From NCBI RefSeq assembly GCF_003050705.1, contig NZ_QAOG01000001.1, positions 727,105 to 791,104 of the forward strand: a DNA stretch of 64,000 nucleotides. Direction: 5' to 3'. Below, one piece after another: positions 25,697-34,760 of the stretch. Position 1 is the stretch's first letter, and each line of letters begins with the position of its first letter. The DNA comes from Sphingomonas aurantiaca (lineage in GTDB: Bacteria; Pseudomonadota; Alphaproteobacteria; Sphingomonadales; Sphingomonadaceae). Made by a program: the position numbers and the translations under genes. The notes under the pieces are model-generated. The model was not told the origin of the DNA. It saw only the letters and a list, made by a program, of their open reading frames with translations, and did not search any database.

Positions 25697-27466
25697 ATGC
25701 CTTTTACAAATATTCCATCGCTTCTTTCCGAGGCGCTCGCCGCGCGTGGCTATACCGCGCTCACCCCTGTGCAGGCGCACGTGATCGAGGACAATGCGAT
25801 CGGTCGCGATCTCGTCGTGTCGGCGCAGACCGGCTCGGGCAAGACCGTCGCGTTCGGCCTGGCGATGGCCGGCGAGCTGCTCGGTGAAGCGGGTGAGGAC
25901 GGCGTCCAGCGCCTGCCAGCTCCGCACAAGCCGCTCGTTCTCTGCATCGCGCCGACTCGCGAGCTCGCGCTTCAGGTCAGCCGCGAGCTGATGTGGCTCT
26001 ATGCCAAGGCTGGCGCGCGCATCTCGACCTGCGTCGGCGGCATGGACGCCTCGAAGGAGCGTCGTAGCCTCGCCCACGGCGCGCATATCGTCGTCGGGAC
26101 GCCTGGCCGTCTGCGCGACCATCTCGAGCGCGGCGCGCTCGACCTGTCGGCCTTGAAGGTCGCGGTGCTCGACGAGGCCGACGAGATGCTCGACATGGGC
26201 TTCCGCGAAGATCTCGAGCAGATCCTCGACGCGTCGCCCGAGCAGCGTCGTACCTTGCTGTTCTCGGCAACGATGCCGCGGCCGATCGTCGCGCTCGCCA
26301 AGCGCTACCAGAAGGACGCGCTGCGCATCTCGACCGTCGGCGAGGATCGCGGTCATGGCGACATCTCGTACCAGGCCGTCACGGTCTCGCCGTCCGAGAT
26401 CGAGCATGCGGTGATCAACCTGCTGCGCTTCCACGAGGCGGAGACGGCGATGCTGTTCTGCGCGACTCGCGACAATGTGCGTCATCTGCATGCGAGCCTG
26501 GTCGAGCGTGGCTTTGCCGCAGTCGCATTGTCGGGCGAGCATTCGCAGAACGAGCGTAACGCCGCGCTTCAGGCATTGCGTGACCGCCGTGCGCGCGTCT
26601 GCGTCGCGACCGACGTTGCCGCACGCGGCATCGATCTGCCGACGCTGAGCCTCGTCGTGCACGTCGAGCTGCCGCGCGATGCCGAGACGCTCCAGCATCG
26701 CTCGGGTCGTACCGGTCGTGCGGGCAAGAAGGGCACCGCCGTCCTGATCGTCCCGTTCCCGCGTCGCCGTCGCGTCGAGATGATGCTCCGCGGTGCCAAG
26801 ATCAACGCGGAGTGGGTCAACGCCCCGACCGCGGAGGACATCCGCAAGAACGACCATGAGCGGCTGATCGGCATGCTGTTGCAGCCGGTCGAGGTCGAGG
26901 AGGAGGATCGCGCGCTCGCCGTGCGCCTGATGGCCGAGAAGACGCCCGAGGATATCGCCGCGGCGCTGGTGCACATGCACCGCGCGACGATGCCGCAGGC
27001 CGAGGATTTGATCGATCAGAGCAAGCAGTCGGTCAGCGACGATCGGTCGCAGGGTCCGCGCGCGGGCTTTGAGGACACCGTCTGGTTCCGCATGGATATC
27101 GGCCGTCGCCAGAACGCCGATCCGCGCTGGATCCTGCCGCTGATCTGCCGTCGCGGGCACATCACCAAGTCCGAGATCGGTGCGATCCGCATCGGCCCGA
27201 ACGAGACCGCGTTCGAGATTCCGCGCGCCGTTGCGTCGCGCTTCTCGGCGGCGATCCAGCGTACCGCGCAGCAGGGCGAAGAGGAGAGCGGCGTCGCGAT
27301 CGAGGCGATGCAGGGCGCGCCCGAGAGCGGTGCGCGGCATGACGGCGGCGGCGGCGGTCGCAGCAATGCGGGCGGTTCGCGCTCGACGCTGCACCGGGCT
27401 GCACCGCGTGGCGGTCCGGCACCGGCGCGCAAGCCGCCGTATCGTGGGAATCGCGAGCGCAGCTGA
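25697..27466 (+). CDS. DEAD-box RNA helicase with DbpA-type RNA-binding domain
   Basis: A 589-residue ATP-dependent RNA helicase of the DeaD/DbpA group. All core motifs are visible: Q-motif region TPVQAHVI, motif I AQTGSGKT, Ia PTRELALQ, Ib TPGRL, II DEADEML, III SAT, V RGIDL and VI HRSGRTGRAG. After a linker, residues about 450-520 form a DbpA RNA-binding domain (VWFRMDIGRRQNADPRWILP), followed by a Gly/Arg-rich tail. It likely works in ribosome assembly or RNA folding in the cytoplasm. ATG 25697 follows a weak ribosome-binding site. Confidence 0.92.
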   Translation: MPFTNIPSLLSEALAARGYTALTPVQAHVIEDNAIGRDLVVSAQTGSGKTVAFGLAMAGELLGEAGEDGVQRLPAPHKPLVLCIAPTRELALQVSRELMWLYAKAGARISTCVGGMDASKERRSLAHGAHIVVGTPGRLRDHLERGALDLSALKVAVLDEADEMLDMGFREDLEQILDASPEQRRTLLFSATMPRPIVALAKRYQKDALRISTVGEDRGHGDISYQAVTVSPSEIEHAVINLLRFHEAETAMLFCATRDNVRHLHASLVERGFAAVALSGEHSQNERNAALQALRDRRARVCVATDVAARGIDLPTLSLVVHVELPRDAETLQHRSGRTGRAGKKGTAVLIVPFPRRRRVEMMLRGAKINAEWVNAPTAEDIRKNDHERLIGMLLQPVEVEEEDRALAVRLMAEKTPEDIAAALVHMHRATMPQAEDLIDQSKQSVSDDRSQGPRAGFEDTVWFRMDIGRRQNADPRWILPLICRRGHITKSEIGAIRIGPNETAFEIPRAVASRFSAAIQRTAQQGEEESGVAIEAMQGAPESGARHDGGGGGRSNAGGSRSTLHRAAPRGGPAPARKPPYRGNRERS

Positions 27467-27475
27467 GCCAGCTCG

Positions 27476-27598
27476 ATCCTCCCCCGCAAGGGGGAGGTGT
27501 CGCCGAAGGTGACGGAGGGGGAGGACCCGGAACAAGCGTTTCGCTTACCTCCCCCTCCGTCAGGCTGCGCCTGCCACCTCCCCCTGGCGGGGGAGGAT
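27476..27598. repeat. palindromic repeat, family F
   Basis: ATCCTCCCCCGCAAGGGGGA on the left and CCCCCTGGCGGGGGAGGAT on the right, with an inner pair (GACGGAGGGGGAGG / CCTCCCCCTCCGTC). Only copy in the window; follows the helicase gene. Confidence 0.85.
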
Positions 27599-27643
27599 TG
27601 AGGGGTATCGGCTTTGCGGATTGCACTCGGTAACCCCAAACCC

Positions 27644-27725
27644 CGTCATCCTGACGAAAGTCAGGATCCAGAGTAACGAACGCCGTCCTGCTTGATCCTG
27701 GATCCTGACGTTCGTCAGGATGACG
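27644..27725. repeat. REP-like doublet, family A, copy 2
   Basis: Standard left arm. The right arm has GTTCGT in place of TTTCGT. It ends 11 bases before the yaiI-like start; the GAGAGG ribosome-binding site lies directly after it. Confidence 0.9.
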
Positions 27726-27736
27726 AGAGGCGTGAG

Positions 27737-28210
27737 ATGACCATGACCGATACGCCATCCTCGCTCCGCATCCTCGTCGACGCCGACGCGTGTCCGGTGA
27801 AGGACGAGATCTACAAGGTCGCGTGGCGCCACGAGGTGCCCGTCACGATCGTGGCCAACAGCCATTTCCGCATCCCCGTCCACCCGCTGATCAGCCGCGT
27901 GGTCGTCAGCGACGGGTTCGACGCCGCCGACGACTGGATCGCCGAGCAAAGCGACGCGAAAGCGGTCGTGATCACCGCCGACATCCTGCTTGCCGATCGC
28001 TGCCTGAAGGCCGGCGCTACCGTGCTGGCGAACACCGGCAAGCCCTTCACCACCAGCTCGATCGGCGGCGCGATCGCGACGCGGGCGATCATGGCTGACT
28101 TGCGTGCTGGCGGCGACGTGATCGGCGGGCCGGCGCCATTTTCCAAGACCGATCGGTCGAGTTTCCTCTCCGCGCTCGACGCCGCGCTCGTCCGGTTGAA
28201 GCGCCGCTAA
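27737..28210 (+). CDS. YaiI/YqxD family protein (DUF188)
   Basis: A 157-residue protein of the YaiI/YqxD family, which has a PIN-like/NYN-type fold. The family opening [18 protein letters not shown] is present with the conserved acidic pair, followed by [40 protein letters not shown] and [18 protein letters not shown]. The fold suggests nuclease activity but the biological function is unknown. ATG 27737 is preceded by GAGAGGCGTGAG. Stands alone downstream of two repeats. Confidence 0.9.
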   Translation: MTMTDTPSSLRILVDADACPVKDEIYKVAWRHEVPVTIVANSHFRIPVHPLISRVVVSDGFDAADDWIAEQSDAKAVVITADILLADRCLKAGATVLANTGKPFTTSSIGGAIATRAIMADLRAGGDVIGGPAPFSKTDRSSFLSALDAALVRLKRR

Positions 28211-28300
28211 GGCGCGCGCGATCGGGTGGAAACCGACTTTACCGGTTGCCATCCCGCCCTCCGCATCGGCATAGGCGCGCGTTCATTAAAGGACGACGCG

Positions 28301-29599
28301 ATGCAGACGGACGCTGGCGGCCCCGCCTTGGGGCTGGATTTCGGCACGACCAACAGCGTCGTGGCGCTGGGGACGCCCGGGGGCACGCCCGAATTGGTAA
28401 CCTTCGCCGCGCCCGCCGAGACGAGCCCGGTGTTCCGCTCGGCGCTCTGCTTCTGGCAGGACGACAGCGGCAAGGGGCTCGCGTCGGATGCGGGGCCGTG
28501 GGCGATCGCCGAATATATGGAATACCCGCTCGACAGCCGGTTCATCCAGTCGTTCAAGTCGGTGGCGGCGATGAAGACGTTCGAGCAGGCCTCGGTCTTC
28601 GACAAGCGCTATCGCTTCGAGGAGATGGGGCAGCTGTTCCTCGAGAAGCTGATTGCGCATGCGGGCGGCAAGCTCGACACGCGGCCGCACCGGATCGTCG
28701 TCGGGCGCCCGGTCGAATATGCGGGCGCGCGGCCCGACGAGGCGCTCGCGCGGACGCGGTATGACGCGATGTTCAAGGGCTTCGGCGCGGAGATCCATTA
28801 TGTCTATGAGCCGCTTGGCGCCGCCTACAGCTACGCGACGCGGCTGACCGAGCCGGCGACGATCCTGGTCGCGGATTTCGGGGGCGGGACGAGCGACTTT
28901 TCGGTGGTGCGCGTCGCCGAGCCGGGTGCGGCGCGGCGGTGTACGCCGCTCGGGCATGCGGGCGTGGGGATCGCGGGCGACCGGTTCGATTACCGGATCC
29001 TCGACCGGCTGGTGCTGCCGATGCTGGGCAAGGGCGGCGCGTACAAGTCGTTCGGCAAGGAGCTGGAGATCCCGCGCGCCTATTTCGCCGACTTCGCGGA
29101 CTGGTCCAGGTTAGCGCTGATGCGCAACCGCAAGACGATGACCGAGCTGGAGCGGTTGCAGAAGACCGCGGTCGATCCGGAGTCGATCGGGCGGATGATC
29201 GCGGTGATCGAGAACGAGCTGGGCTATCCGCTGTATGATGCGGTGGGGTCGCTCAAGCGCGCGTTGTCGAGCGGCGAGGACGCGCATTTCCACTTTGCGG
29301 GGGCGGGGCTGGAGATCGAGGCGGACGTGACTCGCGCGCAGTTCGAGGGCTGGATCGCCGACGACGTCGTGCGGATCGAGGCGGCAGTCGACCGGGCGCT
29401 GGAAGTCGCGAACGTCGGCGGCGGCGATATCGACCGCGTGTTCCTGACCGGCGGGTCGTCGCTGATCCCGCGCATCCGCCGGATCTTCGTCGAGCGGTTC
29501 GGCGAGGCGGCGATCATGAGCGGCGGCGAGCTTACGTCGATCGCGCATGGGCTGGCCCTGATCGGCGAGCAGGACGATATCGCGGCGTGGTCCGTCTGA
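28301..29599 (+). CDS. Hsp70-family protein, YegD type
   Basis: A 432-residue Hsp70/actin-fold ATPase. It has the phosphate-1 motif GLDFGTTNSVVAL, the connect/phosphate-2 region LVADFGGGTSDFSVV and the adenosine motif FLTGGSSLIPRIRR, but stops after the nucleotide-binding domain: no substrate-binding beta domain or lid follows. That is the YegD-like pattern (about 450 residues). It may be a chaperone-like regulator. ATG 28301 has AAAGGA upstream. Its stop overlaps the next start by one base, so it is coupled to the methyltransferase gene. Confidence 0.87.
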   Translation: MQTDAGGPALGLDFGTTNSVVALGTPGGTPELVTFAAPAETSPVFRSALCFWQDDSGKGLASDAGPWAIAEYMEYPLDSRFIQSFKSVAAMKTFEQASVFDKRYRFEEMGQLFLEKLIAHAGGKLDTRPHRIVVGRPVEYAGARPDEALARTRYDAMFKGFGAEIHYVYEPLGAAYSYATRLTEPATILVADFGGGTSDFSVVRVAEPGAARRCTPLGHAGVGIAGDRFDYRILDRLVLPMLGKGGAYKSFGKELEIPRAYFADFADWSRLALMRNRKTMTELERLQKTAVDPESIGRMIAVIENELGYPLYDAVGSLKRALSSGEDAHFHFAGAGLEIEADVTRAQFEGWIADDVVRIEAAVDRALEVANVGGGDIDRVFLTGGSSLIPRIRRIFVERFGEAAIMSGGELTSIAHGLALIGEQDDIAAWSV

Positions 29600-30261
29600 T
29601 GGTGCCGCGGGTTCTTCTCGGGACGGCGCAGGTGCCGGGGGGCGGTGAATTGCGGCTGCTCCAGCGGGGTGCGGAGTTTTCGATCATGCTGGGCGCGAAC
29701 GAGTTGATGAACAGCCGGCTGAGCGGGTCGGAAGAGATGCTGGCCGAGCAGGCGTGTGACCGGATCGGTGATCGGCCGGGCGTGCGGATGCTGATCGGCG
29801 GGCTCGGCATGGGGTTCACCTTGCGGGCGGCGCTCTCGCGGCTGGGGCCTGATGCCGAGGTGGCGGTGGCGGAGATCGTGCCGGCGGTGATCGAATGGGC
29901 GCGGGGGCCGATGGCGGCGTTGCACGGCGACAGCCTGACCGATCCGCGGACCCGGATTTTCGAGGGCGATGTCGCCGCGGCGATCGCGGAAGGGGCGTGG
30001 GACGCGATCCTGCTAGATGTCGATAATGGTCCCGACGGGATTTCGCGGCCCGGTAACGATCGGCTCTACGGCGCGGCGGGGTTGGCGCGCGCGCGTGCGG
30101 CGTTGCGGCCGGGGGGCGTGCTGGCGGTGTGGTCGTCTGCGCCGAGCAAGCCGTTCGCCAAGCGGCTCGACGAGGCGGGTTTCGCGGTCGACGAGGTTAT
30201 CGCGCGGGCCACGCGCAAGGGCGGCGCGCGGCATGTGATCTGGTTCGCGACCAAATCTTGA
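29599..30261 (+). CDS. spermidine-synthase-like methyltransferase-fold protein
   Basis: A 220-residue Rossmann-fold protein resembling spermidine synthase and related SAM-dependent enzymes. Motif I is MLIGGLGMGFTLRAAL, an acidic motif follows (VAVAEIVPAVIEWARG), then DAILLDVDNGPDG in the place of the catalytic Asp region, and a C-terminal strand pair. The N-terminal beta-barrel of true aminopropyltransferases is only partly recognisable, so polyamine synthesis is doubtful; a methyltransferase is as likely. It is sandwiched with overlapping stops and starts between the Hsp70 gene and the AbrB transporter gene. Confidence 0.75.
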   Translation: MVPRVLLGTAQVPGGGELRLLQRGAEFSIMLGANELMNSRLSGSEEMLAEQACDRIGDRPGVRMLIGGLGMGFTLRAALSRLGPDAEVAVAEIVPAVIEWARGPMAALHGDSLTDPRTRIFEGDVAAAIAEGAWDAILLDVDNGPDGISRPGNDRLYGAAGLARARAALRPGGVLAVWSSAPSKPFAKRLDEAGFAVDEVIARATRKGGARHVIWFATKS

Positions 30262-31313
30262 TCGGGCGCTGGGCCGTCTTGATCGCACTGTCGGCGGTGG
30301 TTGCGGGCGTGCTCGAACTGGTCGGGCTGCCCGCCGGACTGTTGCTCGGGCCGATGATCGCGGCAGTGGTGCTCGCGGTGCGCGGCTGGTCGCTGAGCGT
30401 GCCGACCTCGGCGTTTCGGGCTGCGCAAGCGGCAGTGGGAACGCTGATCGCGGGATCGATCACGACGGGAATCGTCGCGACGGTGGGCGAGCATTGGCCG
30501 GTGTTCCTGATGGTCAACGGCGTCACGCTCGCGGCGAGCAGCGTGCTCGGCTATCTGCTGAGCCGGTGGCAGGTGTTGCCGGGCACCGTCGCGGTGTGGG
30601 GATCGACGCCGGGGGCGGCGAGCGCGATGGTGCTGATGGCGCAGGCGTACGGCGCGGATTCGCGGCTGGTCGCGGTGATGACCTACACGCGGGTCGTGAG
30701 CGTCGCGGTGGTCGCGTCGGTGCTGGCGGCGGTGATGGTCGGCGGCGGGAGCGGACATCACGTCGCCGCGACGTGGTTCGCGGCGGTCGACCCGATTGCG
30801 GTGCTGCGGACGATCGCGATCGCCGGCGTTGGTGCGGGGGTGGGCGTCGCGTTGAAGCTGCCGGCGGGGGCGCTACTCGGCTCGCTGGTCGCGGGGGCGG
30901 CGTTGAACGTCACCGGGATCGCGCAGCCGGTGTTGCCGCAGTGGCTGCTGGCGATCAGCTATGCGGTGGTCGGGTGGCGGATCGGGCTGTCGTTCACGCG
31001 CGACACGCTGCGCGTCGCGGGCAAGGCGATGCCGCGGATCCTGCTGTCGGTGGCGCTGCTGATCGCGTTCTGCGGCGGGATCGCGGCGGCGTTGACGCGC
31101 TGGTGGGGGATCGATCCGGTCACCGCCTATCTCGCGACGAGCCCGGGCGGGATGGATTCGGTCGCGATCATCGCCGCGTCGAGCCCGGTGGATGTGCCGT
31201 TCGTGATGGCGTTGCAGGTGTTGCGATTTCTGGGGGTGTTGCTGATCGGGCCGCCGCTCGCGCGGTTCGTGGCGACGCGGCAGGGCGGGGTGCCGCCGGT
31301 TATTCCGATCTGA
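30258..31313 (+). CDS. AbrB-family membrane protein
   Basis: A 351-residue polytopic protein with about ten membrane segments in two repeated halves, each with the family pattern of a Gly-rich LLGPM or LLGSLVAG stretch and SxxPGG: VWGSTPGAASAMVLM in the first half and LATSPGGMDSVAIIA in the second. This is the AbrB family once mislabelled ammonia monooxygenase. Function is unproven. The start is TTG 30258, overlapping the previous stop (TTGA), since no ATG or GTG fits. Confidence 0.82.
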   Translation: MIGRWAVLIALSAVVAGVLELVGLPAGLLLGPMIAAVVLAVRGWSLSVPTSAFRAAQAAVGTLIAGSITTGIVATVGEHWPVFLMVNGVTLAASSVLGYLLSRWQVLPGTVAVWGSTPGAASAMVLMAQAYGADSRLVAVMTYTRVVSVAVVASVLAAVMVGGGSGHHVAATWFAAVDPIAVLRTIAIAGVGAGVGVALKLPAGALLGSLVAGAALNVTGIAQPVLPQWLLAISYAVVGWRIGLSFTRDTLRVAGKAMPRILLSVALLIAFCGGIAAALTRWWGIDPVTAYLATSPGGMDSVAIIAASSPVDVPFVMALQVLRFLGVLLIGPPLARFVATRQGGVPPVIPI

Positions 31314-31337
31314 CACTCCGCAGTGGCCCCATACTGC

Positions 31338-31419
31338 CGTCATCCTGACGAAAGTCAGGATCCAGAGCCATAATCGGCGTCGTCTGGAACTCTGGGTCCT
31401 GGCTTTCGTCAGGATGACG
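31338..31419. repeat. REP-like doublet, family A, copy 3
   Basis: Lies between the convergent AbrB and DctD-like genes. Its right arm runs into the end of the DctD-like gene and provides that gene's last two codons and TGA stop (31409-31411). Confidence 0.9.
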
Positions 31420-32761
31420 GTGGGCCCTTGGTCGGGCGGTAGGCTTCGACGTCGATGTCGTGGCGCTTGAGCTTGTCGTAGAAGGTTTTCCGCGGGATGC
31501 CGAGCGCCGCCAGCGCCGAGCGGACGTCGCCGCTGACCTGTTGCAGCGTGGCGCGGATCGTCGCTTCCTCGAACTTGTCGACGCGCGCGGGGAGGGGGAT
31601 GTCGCTGTCCTCGTCGACCGCGTCCTCCGCCTCGACGCGCAGCACCAGCCGCTTGGCGAGATTGTCGAGTTCGCGGACGTTGCCGGGCCAGTCGTGCTGG
31701 CCGAGATAGGCGAGCGTCGCGGTATCGACGGTCGGCACGTCGCGGCCGAACCGCTCCGCCGCCTGGTGGAGCAGGTGGCCGAACAGCAACGGCACGTCGT
31801 CGCGGCGTTCGCGCAACGGCGGGATGCGGAGGCGGACCGCGTCGAGCCGGAACAGCAGGTCGGCGCGGAACCGGCCATCCTCGACCGCCTGGTCGAGCCC
31901 GGGCTTGGCCGCGGCGATCACGCGAAGGTCGAGCGCGCGCGGCAGGTCGCCGCCGACCGGCATGACCTCGCGCTCCTCCAGGACGCGGAGGAGCTTGGCC
32001 TGGAAGGCGGGCAGCGTGCTCTCGATCTCGTCGAGGAACAGCGTGCCGCGGTTCGACGCCTCGATCCGGCCGGTGCGCGGCAGGCGCGAGTCGCCATCAT
32101 GGCCGAACAGCTCGATCTCCGCGACCGCCTCGGGCAGCGCGGCGCAGTTGACCGCGACGAACGGGCGCGAGCGGCGGTTGCTCCAGCGGTGGAGGAGGAC
32201 GGCGACGAGCTCCTTGCCGGTGCCCGTCTCGCCCTCGACCAGCACGTCGATATCGGCTTGCGCGATCTGGCGCATGGTCTCGCGGAGGCGGACCATGACG
32301 GGCGTTTCACCGATCAGCGGTTCGGCGCCGATCGTCTCCTCGGCGGCCGCTCTGAGCCGGCGATTGTCGAGGACGAGGCGGCGCATCTCCAGCGCACGCC
32401 TGGCGCCCGCGATCAGGTGATCGGTCGCAAACGGCTTCGGGATGAAGTCGAACGCGCCGTTCTTGAGGGCTGCGACCGCCATCGCGACGTCGCCGTGGCC
32501 GGTCATCAGCAGCACCGGAATCTCGTGGTCGATCGCGGCAATCCGGCGGAACAGCTCGAGCCCGTCCATCTTCGGCATGCGGATGTCGGACACCACCGCG
32601 CCGTCGAACCCGGCATGGACGCGGGCCAGCGCGACGGTCGGATCGCGCTCGGCGATCACCGCGATCCCTGCGAGTTCGAACGATTGTTCGAGCGCGCCGC
32701 GCAGCACGTCGTCGTCGTCGACCAGGAGAACGCTTTGCTCGAACTGGGGCTGCGCGGTCAT
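31409..32761 (-). CDS. DctD-like NtrC-family response regulator lacking GAFTGA
   Basis: A 450-residue response regulator: receiver domain (1-125) with Asp59 in VVSDIRMPKMDG, AAA+ domain (145-370) with Walker A GETGTGKE (177-184) and Walker B TLFLDEIES, arginine-finger region FRADLLFRLDAVRLRIPPLR, and a C-terminal Fis-type helix-turn-helix (ALAALGIPRKTFYDKLKRH). The loop that normally carries GAFTGA and touches sigma-54 is replaced and shortened: LFGHDGDSRLPRTGRIE (218-233). It therefore may not activate sigma-54 promoters. ATG overlaps the sensor gene stop (ATGA). The last residues SS and the stop come from a REP arm. Confidence 0.88.
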   Translation of the reverse strand: MTAQPQFEQSVLLVDDDDVLRGALEQSFELAGIAVIAERDPTVALARVHAGFDGAVVSDIRMPKMDGLELFRRIAAIDHEIPVLLMTGHGDVAMAVAALKNGAFDFIPKPFATDHLIAGARRALEMRRLVLDNRRLRAAAEETIGAEPLIGETPVMVRLRETMRQIAQADIDVLVEGETGTGKELVAVLLHRWSNRRSRPFVAVNCAALPEAVAEIELFGHDGDSRLPRTGRIEASNRGTLFLDEIESTLPAFQAKLLRVLEEREVMPVGGDLPRALDLRVIAAAKPGLDQAVEDGRFRADLLFRLDAVRLRIPPLRERRDDVPLLFGHLLHQAAERFGRDVPTVDTATLAYLGQHDWPGNVRELDNLAKRLVLRVEAEDAVDEDSDIPLPARVDKFEEATIRATLQQVSGDVRSALAALGIPRKTFYDKLKRHDIDVEAYRPTKGPPSS

Positions 32762-34557
32762 GCTTTTACCAGGATCATGCGGAAGATCGCACCTTCGGGG
32801 GCTGGGACGAGGTCGAGCGTGCCGCCGAACTCGGTCATGATGTCGCGCGCAATGCCGAGGCCGAGCCCGAGGCCGTCCTTCTTGCTCGTCGCGAACGGGG
32901 TGAAGAGGTGGTCGGCGATATCGCGCGCGATGCCGGGGCCGTTGTCGGCGACGGTCAGCACGACGTCGCGGCCTTTCCGGCCGACCGTGACGCTGACTCG
33001 GGCGTCGCGCCGGTCGGCGACCGCATCGAGCGCGTTCTGGAGGAGATTGACGAGGACCTGCTCGAGCCGGACTCGGCCCGCGATCACGGTCAGCCGCGCC
33101 TCGGGACCGGTGGGGAGGTCGAGCGTCACGCCCTTCGCGCGGAAGCGGTCGCCGATCAGCAGGCGGACGCCGTCGACCGCCTCGTCGAGCGCGACCGGGC
33201 CGATTGAGCCTGCGCCACGTCTTGCGTAGCGCCGCAGCCCGGCAGTGATCGTGCCGATCCGGCTTGTGAGATCGACGATCGACTGGAGGTTGGTCGCCGC
33301 GCGCGCGGGTTCGTCGCGCGCGAGGAAGGCGGCGGCGTTGTCGGCGAAGGTGCGGATCGCGGCGACCGGCTGGTTGATCTCGTGCGCGACGCTGGCGGTG
33401 ATCGTGCCGATCGAGCCGACTCGGTTGGCGTGCGCCAGCTCCTCGCGCGCCTGGCGAAAGCGCTGGTCGGACGCCTCGCGCTGCTCGACCTCGATCTGCA
33501 GCCGGTCGGCGGTGGCGCGCAATTCGGCGGTCCGCCGCGCGACCTCGGCCTCGAGTTCGGCGCGCGCGCCTGCGTTGCGCTTGCGGCGTGCCTGAAGCCA
33601 CCAGGCGGCAACGATCACCGCGATCGTCAGCAGCGCCGCGATCGCGGTCGCCCAGCGCGTGCGTGCCGCAGCGGTGCGCAACGCGGCGTCGAGCGGCTCC
33701 ATATGCACCAGCCGCCAGCCTGCGATCGGCACCGGGAGCGAGACCGCGATCGCCGGCGATCCGTTGGGCAGCCGCGACACCCCCTCGTGCCATACGCCGC
33801 CGCGCAGCGTCAGCGGTGCCGGGTCGAGCGGTGACGTGCCGAACTGGCGCGTCGCGATCAGTGCCGCGCGGCGCGCAGGGGGCAGCGTGCGCGTGGTCCG
33901 GAATTCGAGCGTCGGATCGCTCGCGATCAGGATGATGCCATCGGGATCGGTGACGAAGGTCGCCATCATGTCCTGGATCCACGCGCGCGCGATCTTGCCG
34001 AATTCGACCTTCACCACGACCACGCCGAGCGGTCGGCCGTCCCGATCGATCCGTCGCGACAGATACAGGCCGGGCCGCCCGCTGACGCTGCCGAGCGCGA
34101 AGAATTCGGTCGCGCCCGACGCCATCGCCTTGGTGAAATAGTCGCGGTAGCGATAGTCGTGACCGAGGAAGCTGTCCGCACGTGCGGCGTTCGAGGCGGC
34201 GATCGTCATGCCCTGCGTATCGAGCGCGTAGATCACCGGCGCGCCGGTCCGCTCCGCCAGCATCGCCAGCTTCGTATTGAGCGCCGGATCGACCGTGCCC
34301 GAGGCGAGTGCGGCACGAACGTCGGGATATTCGCCGAGCATGACGGGCAACAGCCGATAGGTTTGCAGCTCCGCCTCGAGCAGGCGGAGGTTGCTGCGGG
34401 TCTGCTGAACCGCGCGCATTCGCACCGTCGCGGTCGCGTCCGCCACCGCGCGCGGGCCGTAGATAGACGCGACTCCCGCGACGACCATGCCGAGCGCGGC
34501 GAATGCCAGCAGCACCGCCAGCGCGGTGATGAAAAGGGGGGATTTGAGCCGCGCCAT
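32758..34557 (-). CDS. dctB: DctB-like C4-dicarboxylate sensor histidine kinase
   Basis: A 599-residue membrane sensor. TM1 (8-30) and TM2 (302-322) flank a periplasmic double-Cache domain that contains the DctB pattern DYRYRDYF and GRPGLYLSRRI for dicarboxylate binding. A coiled coil (330-375) leads to HisKA with His392 in SVAHEINQPVAAI and an ATPase domain (NLLQNALDAV, DNGPGIA, GLGLGLGI). It should sense succinate, fumarate or malate and phosphorylate the adjacent regulator. It is divergent from the transporter gene dctA, as in rhizobia. Confidence 0.9.
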   Translation of the reverse strand: MARLKSPLFITALAVLLAFAALGMVVAGVASIYGPRAVADATATVRMRAVQQTRSNLRLLEAELQTYRLLPVMLGEYPDVRAALASGTVDPALNTKLAMLAERTGAPVIYALDTQGMTIAASNAARADSFLGHDYRYRDYFTKAMASGATEFFALGSVSGRPGLYLSRRIDRDGRPLGVVVVKVEFGKIARAWIQDMMATFVTDPDGIILIASDPTLEFRTTRTLPPARRAALIATRQFGTSPLDPAPLTLRGGVWHEGVSRLPNGSPAIAVSLPVPIAGWRLVHMEPLDAALRTAAARTRWATAIAALLTIAVIVAAWWLQARRKRNAGARAELEAEVARRTAELRATADRLQIEVEQREASDQRFRQAREELAHANRVGSIGTITASVAHEINQPVAAIRTFADNAAAFLARDEPARAATNLQSIVDLTSRIGTITAGLRRYARRGAGSIGPVALDEAVDGVRLLIGDRFRAKGVTLDLPTGPEARLTVIAGRVRLEQVLVNLLQNALDAVADRRDARVSVTVGRKGRDVVLTVADNGPGIARDIADHLFTPFATSKKDGLGLGLGIARDIMTEFGGTLDLVPAPEGAIFRMILVKA

Positions 34558-34595
34558 TTGTGCGGATTATCACACACCACCGCGTCCCGCTACCG

Positions 34596-34631
34596 CTGAA
34601 AAGCGGCATTTTTCGCACATCTGAAAAGTGG
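34596..34631. promoter_or_regulatory. candidate regulator sites between dctB and dctA
   Basis: CTGAAAAGCGG at 34596-34606 and CTGAAAAGTGG at 34621-34631 are direct repeats 25 bases apart. The first also forms CCGCT-GAAA-AGCGG. A second inverted repeat GAGTC-A-GACTC lies at 34670-34680. These could be binding sites for the DctD-like regulator. I see no TGGCAC-N5-TTGC sigma-54 promoter in this 200-base region. Confidence 0.4.
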
Positions 34632-34760
34632 GTATGTCGAAAACTCTTGGAAAACCAACGTTTTATGTAGAGTCAGACTCGGTCTTGTAGTCCCCGGTCC
34701 GGCCCGGCATTACCGTCGCCATAACGTCCCGTGGCAGTGGACGAAGGTTTTCAGGAGGCG

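Noticed and set aside
34558..34760. Sigma-54 promoter before dctA
   Set aside because: No TGGCAC-N5-TTGC. The nearest GG/GC pair (around 34604-34614) has the wrong spacing.
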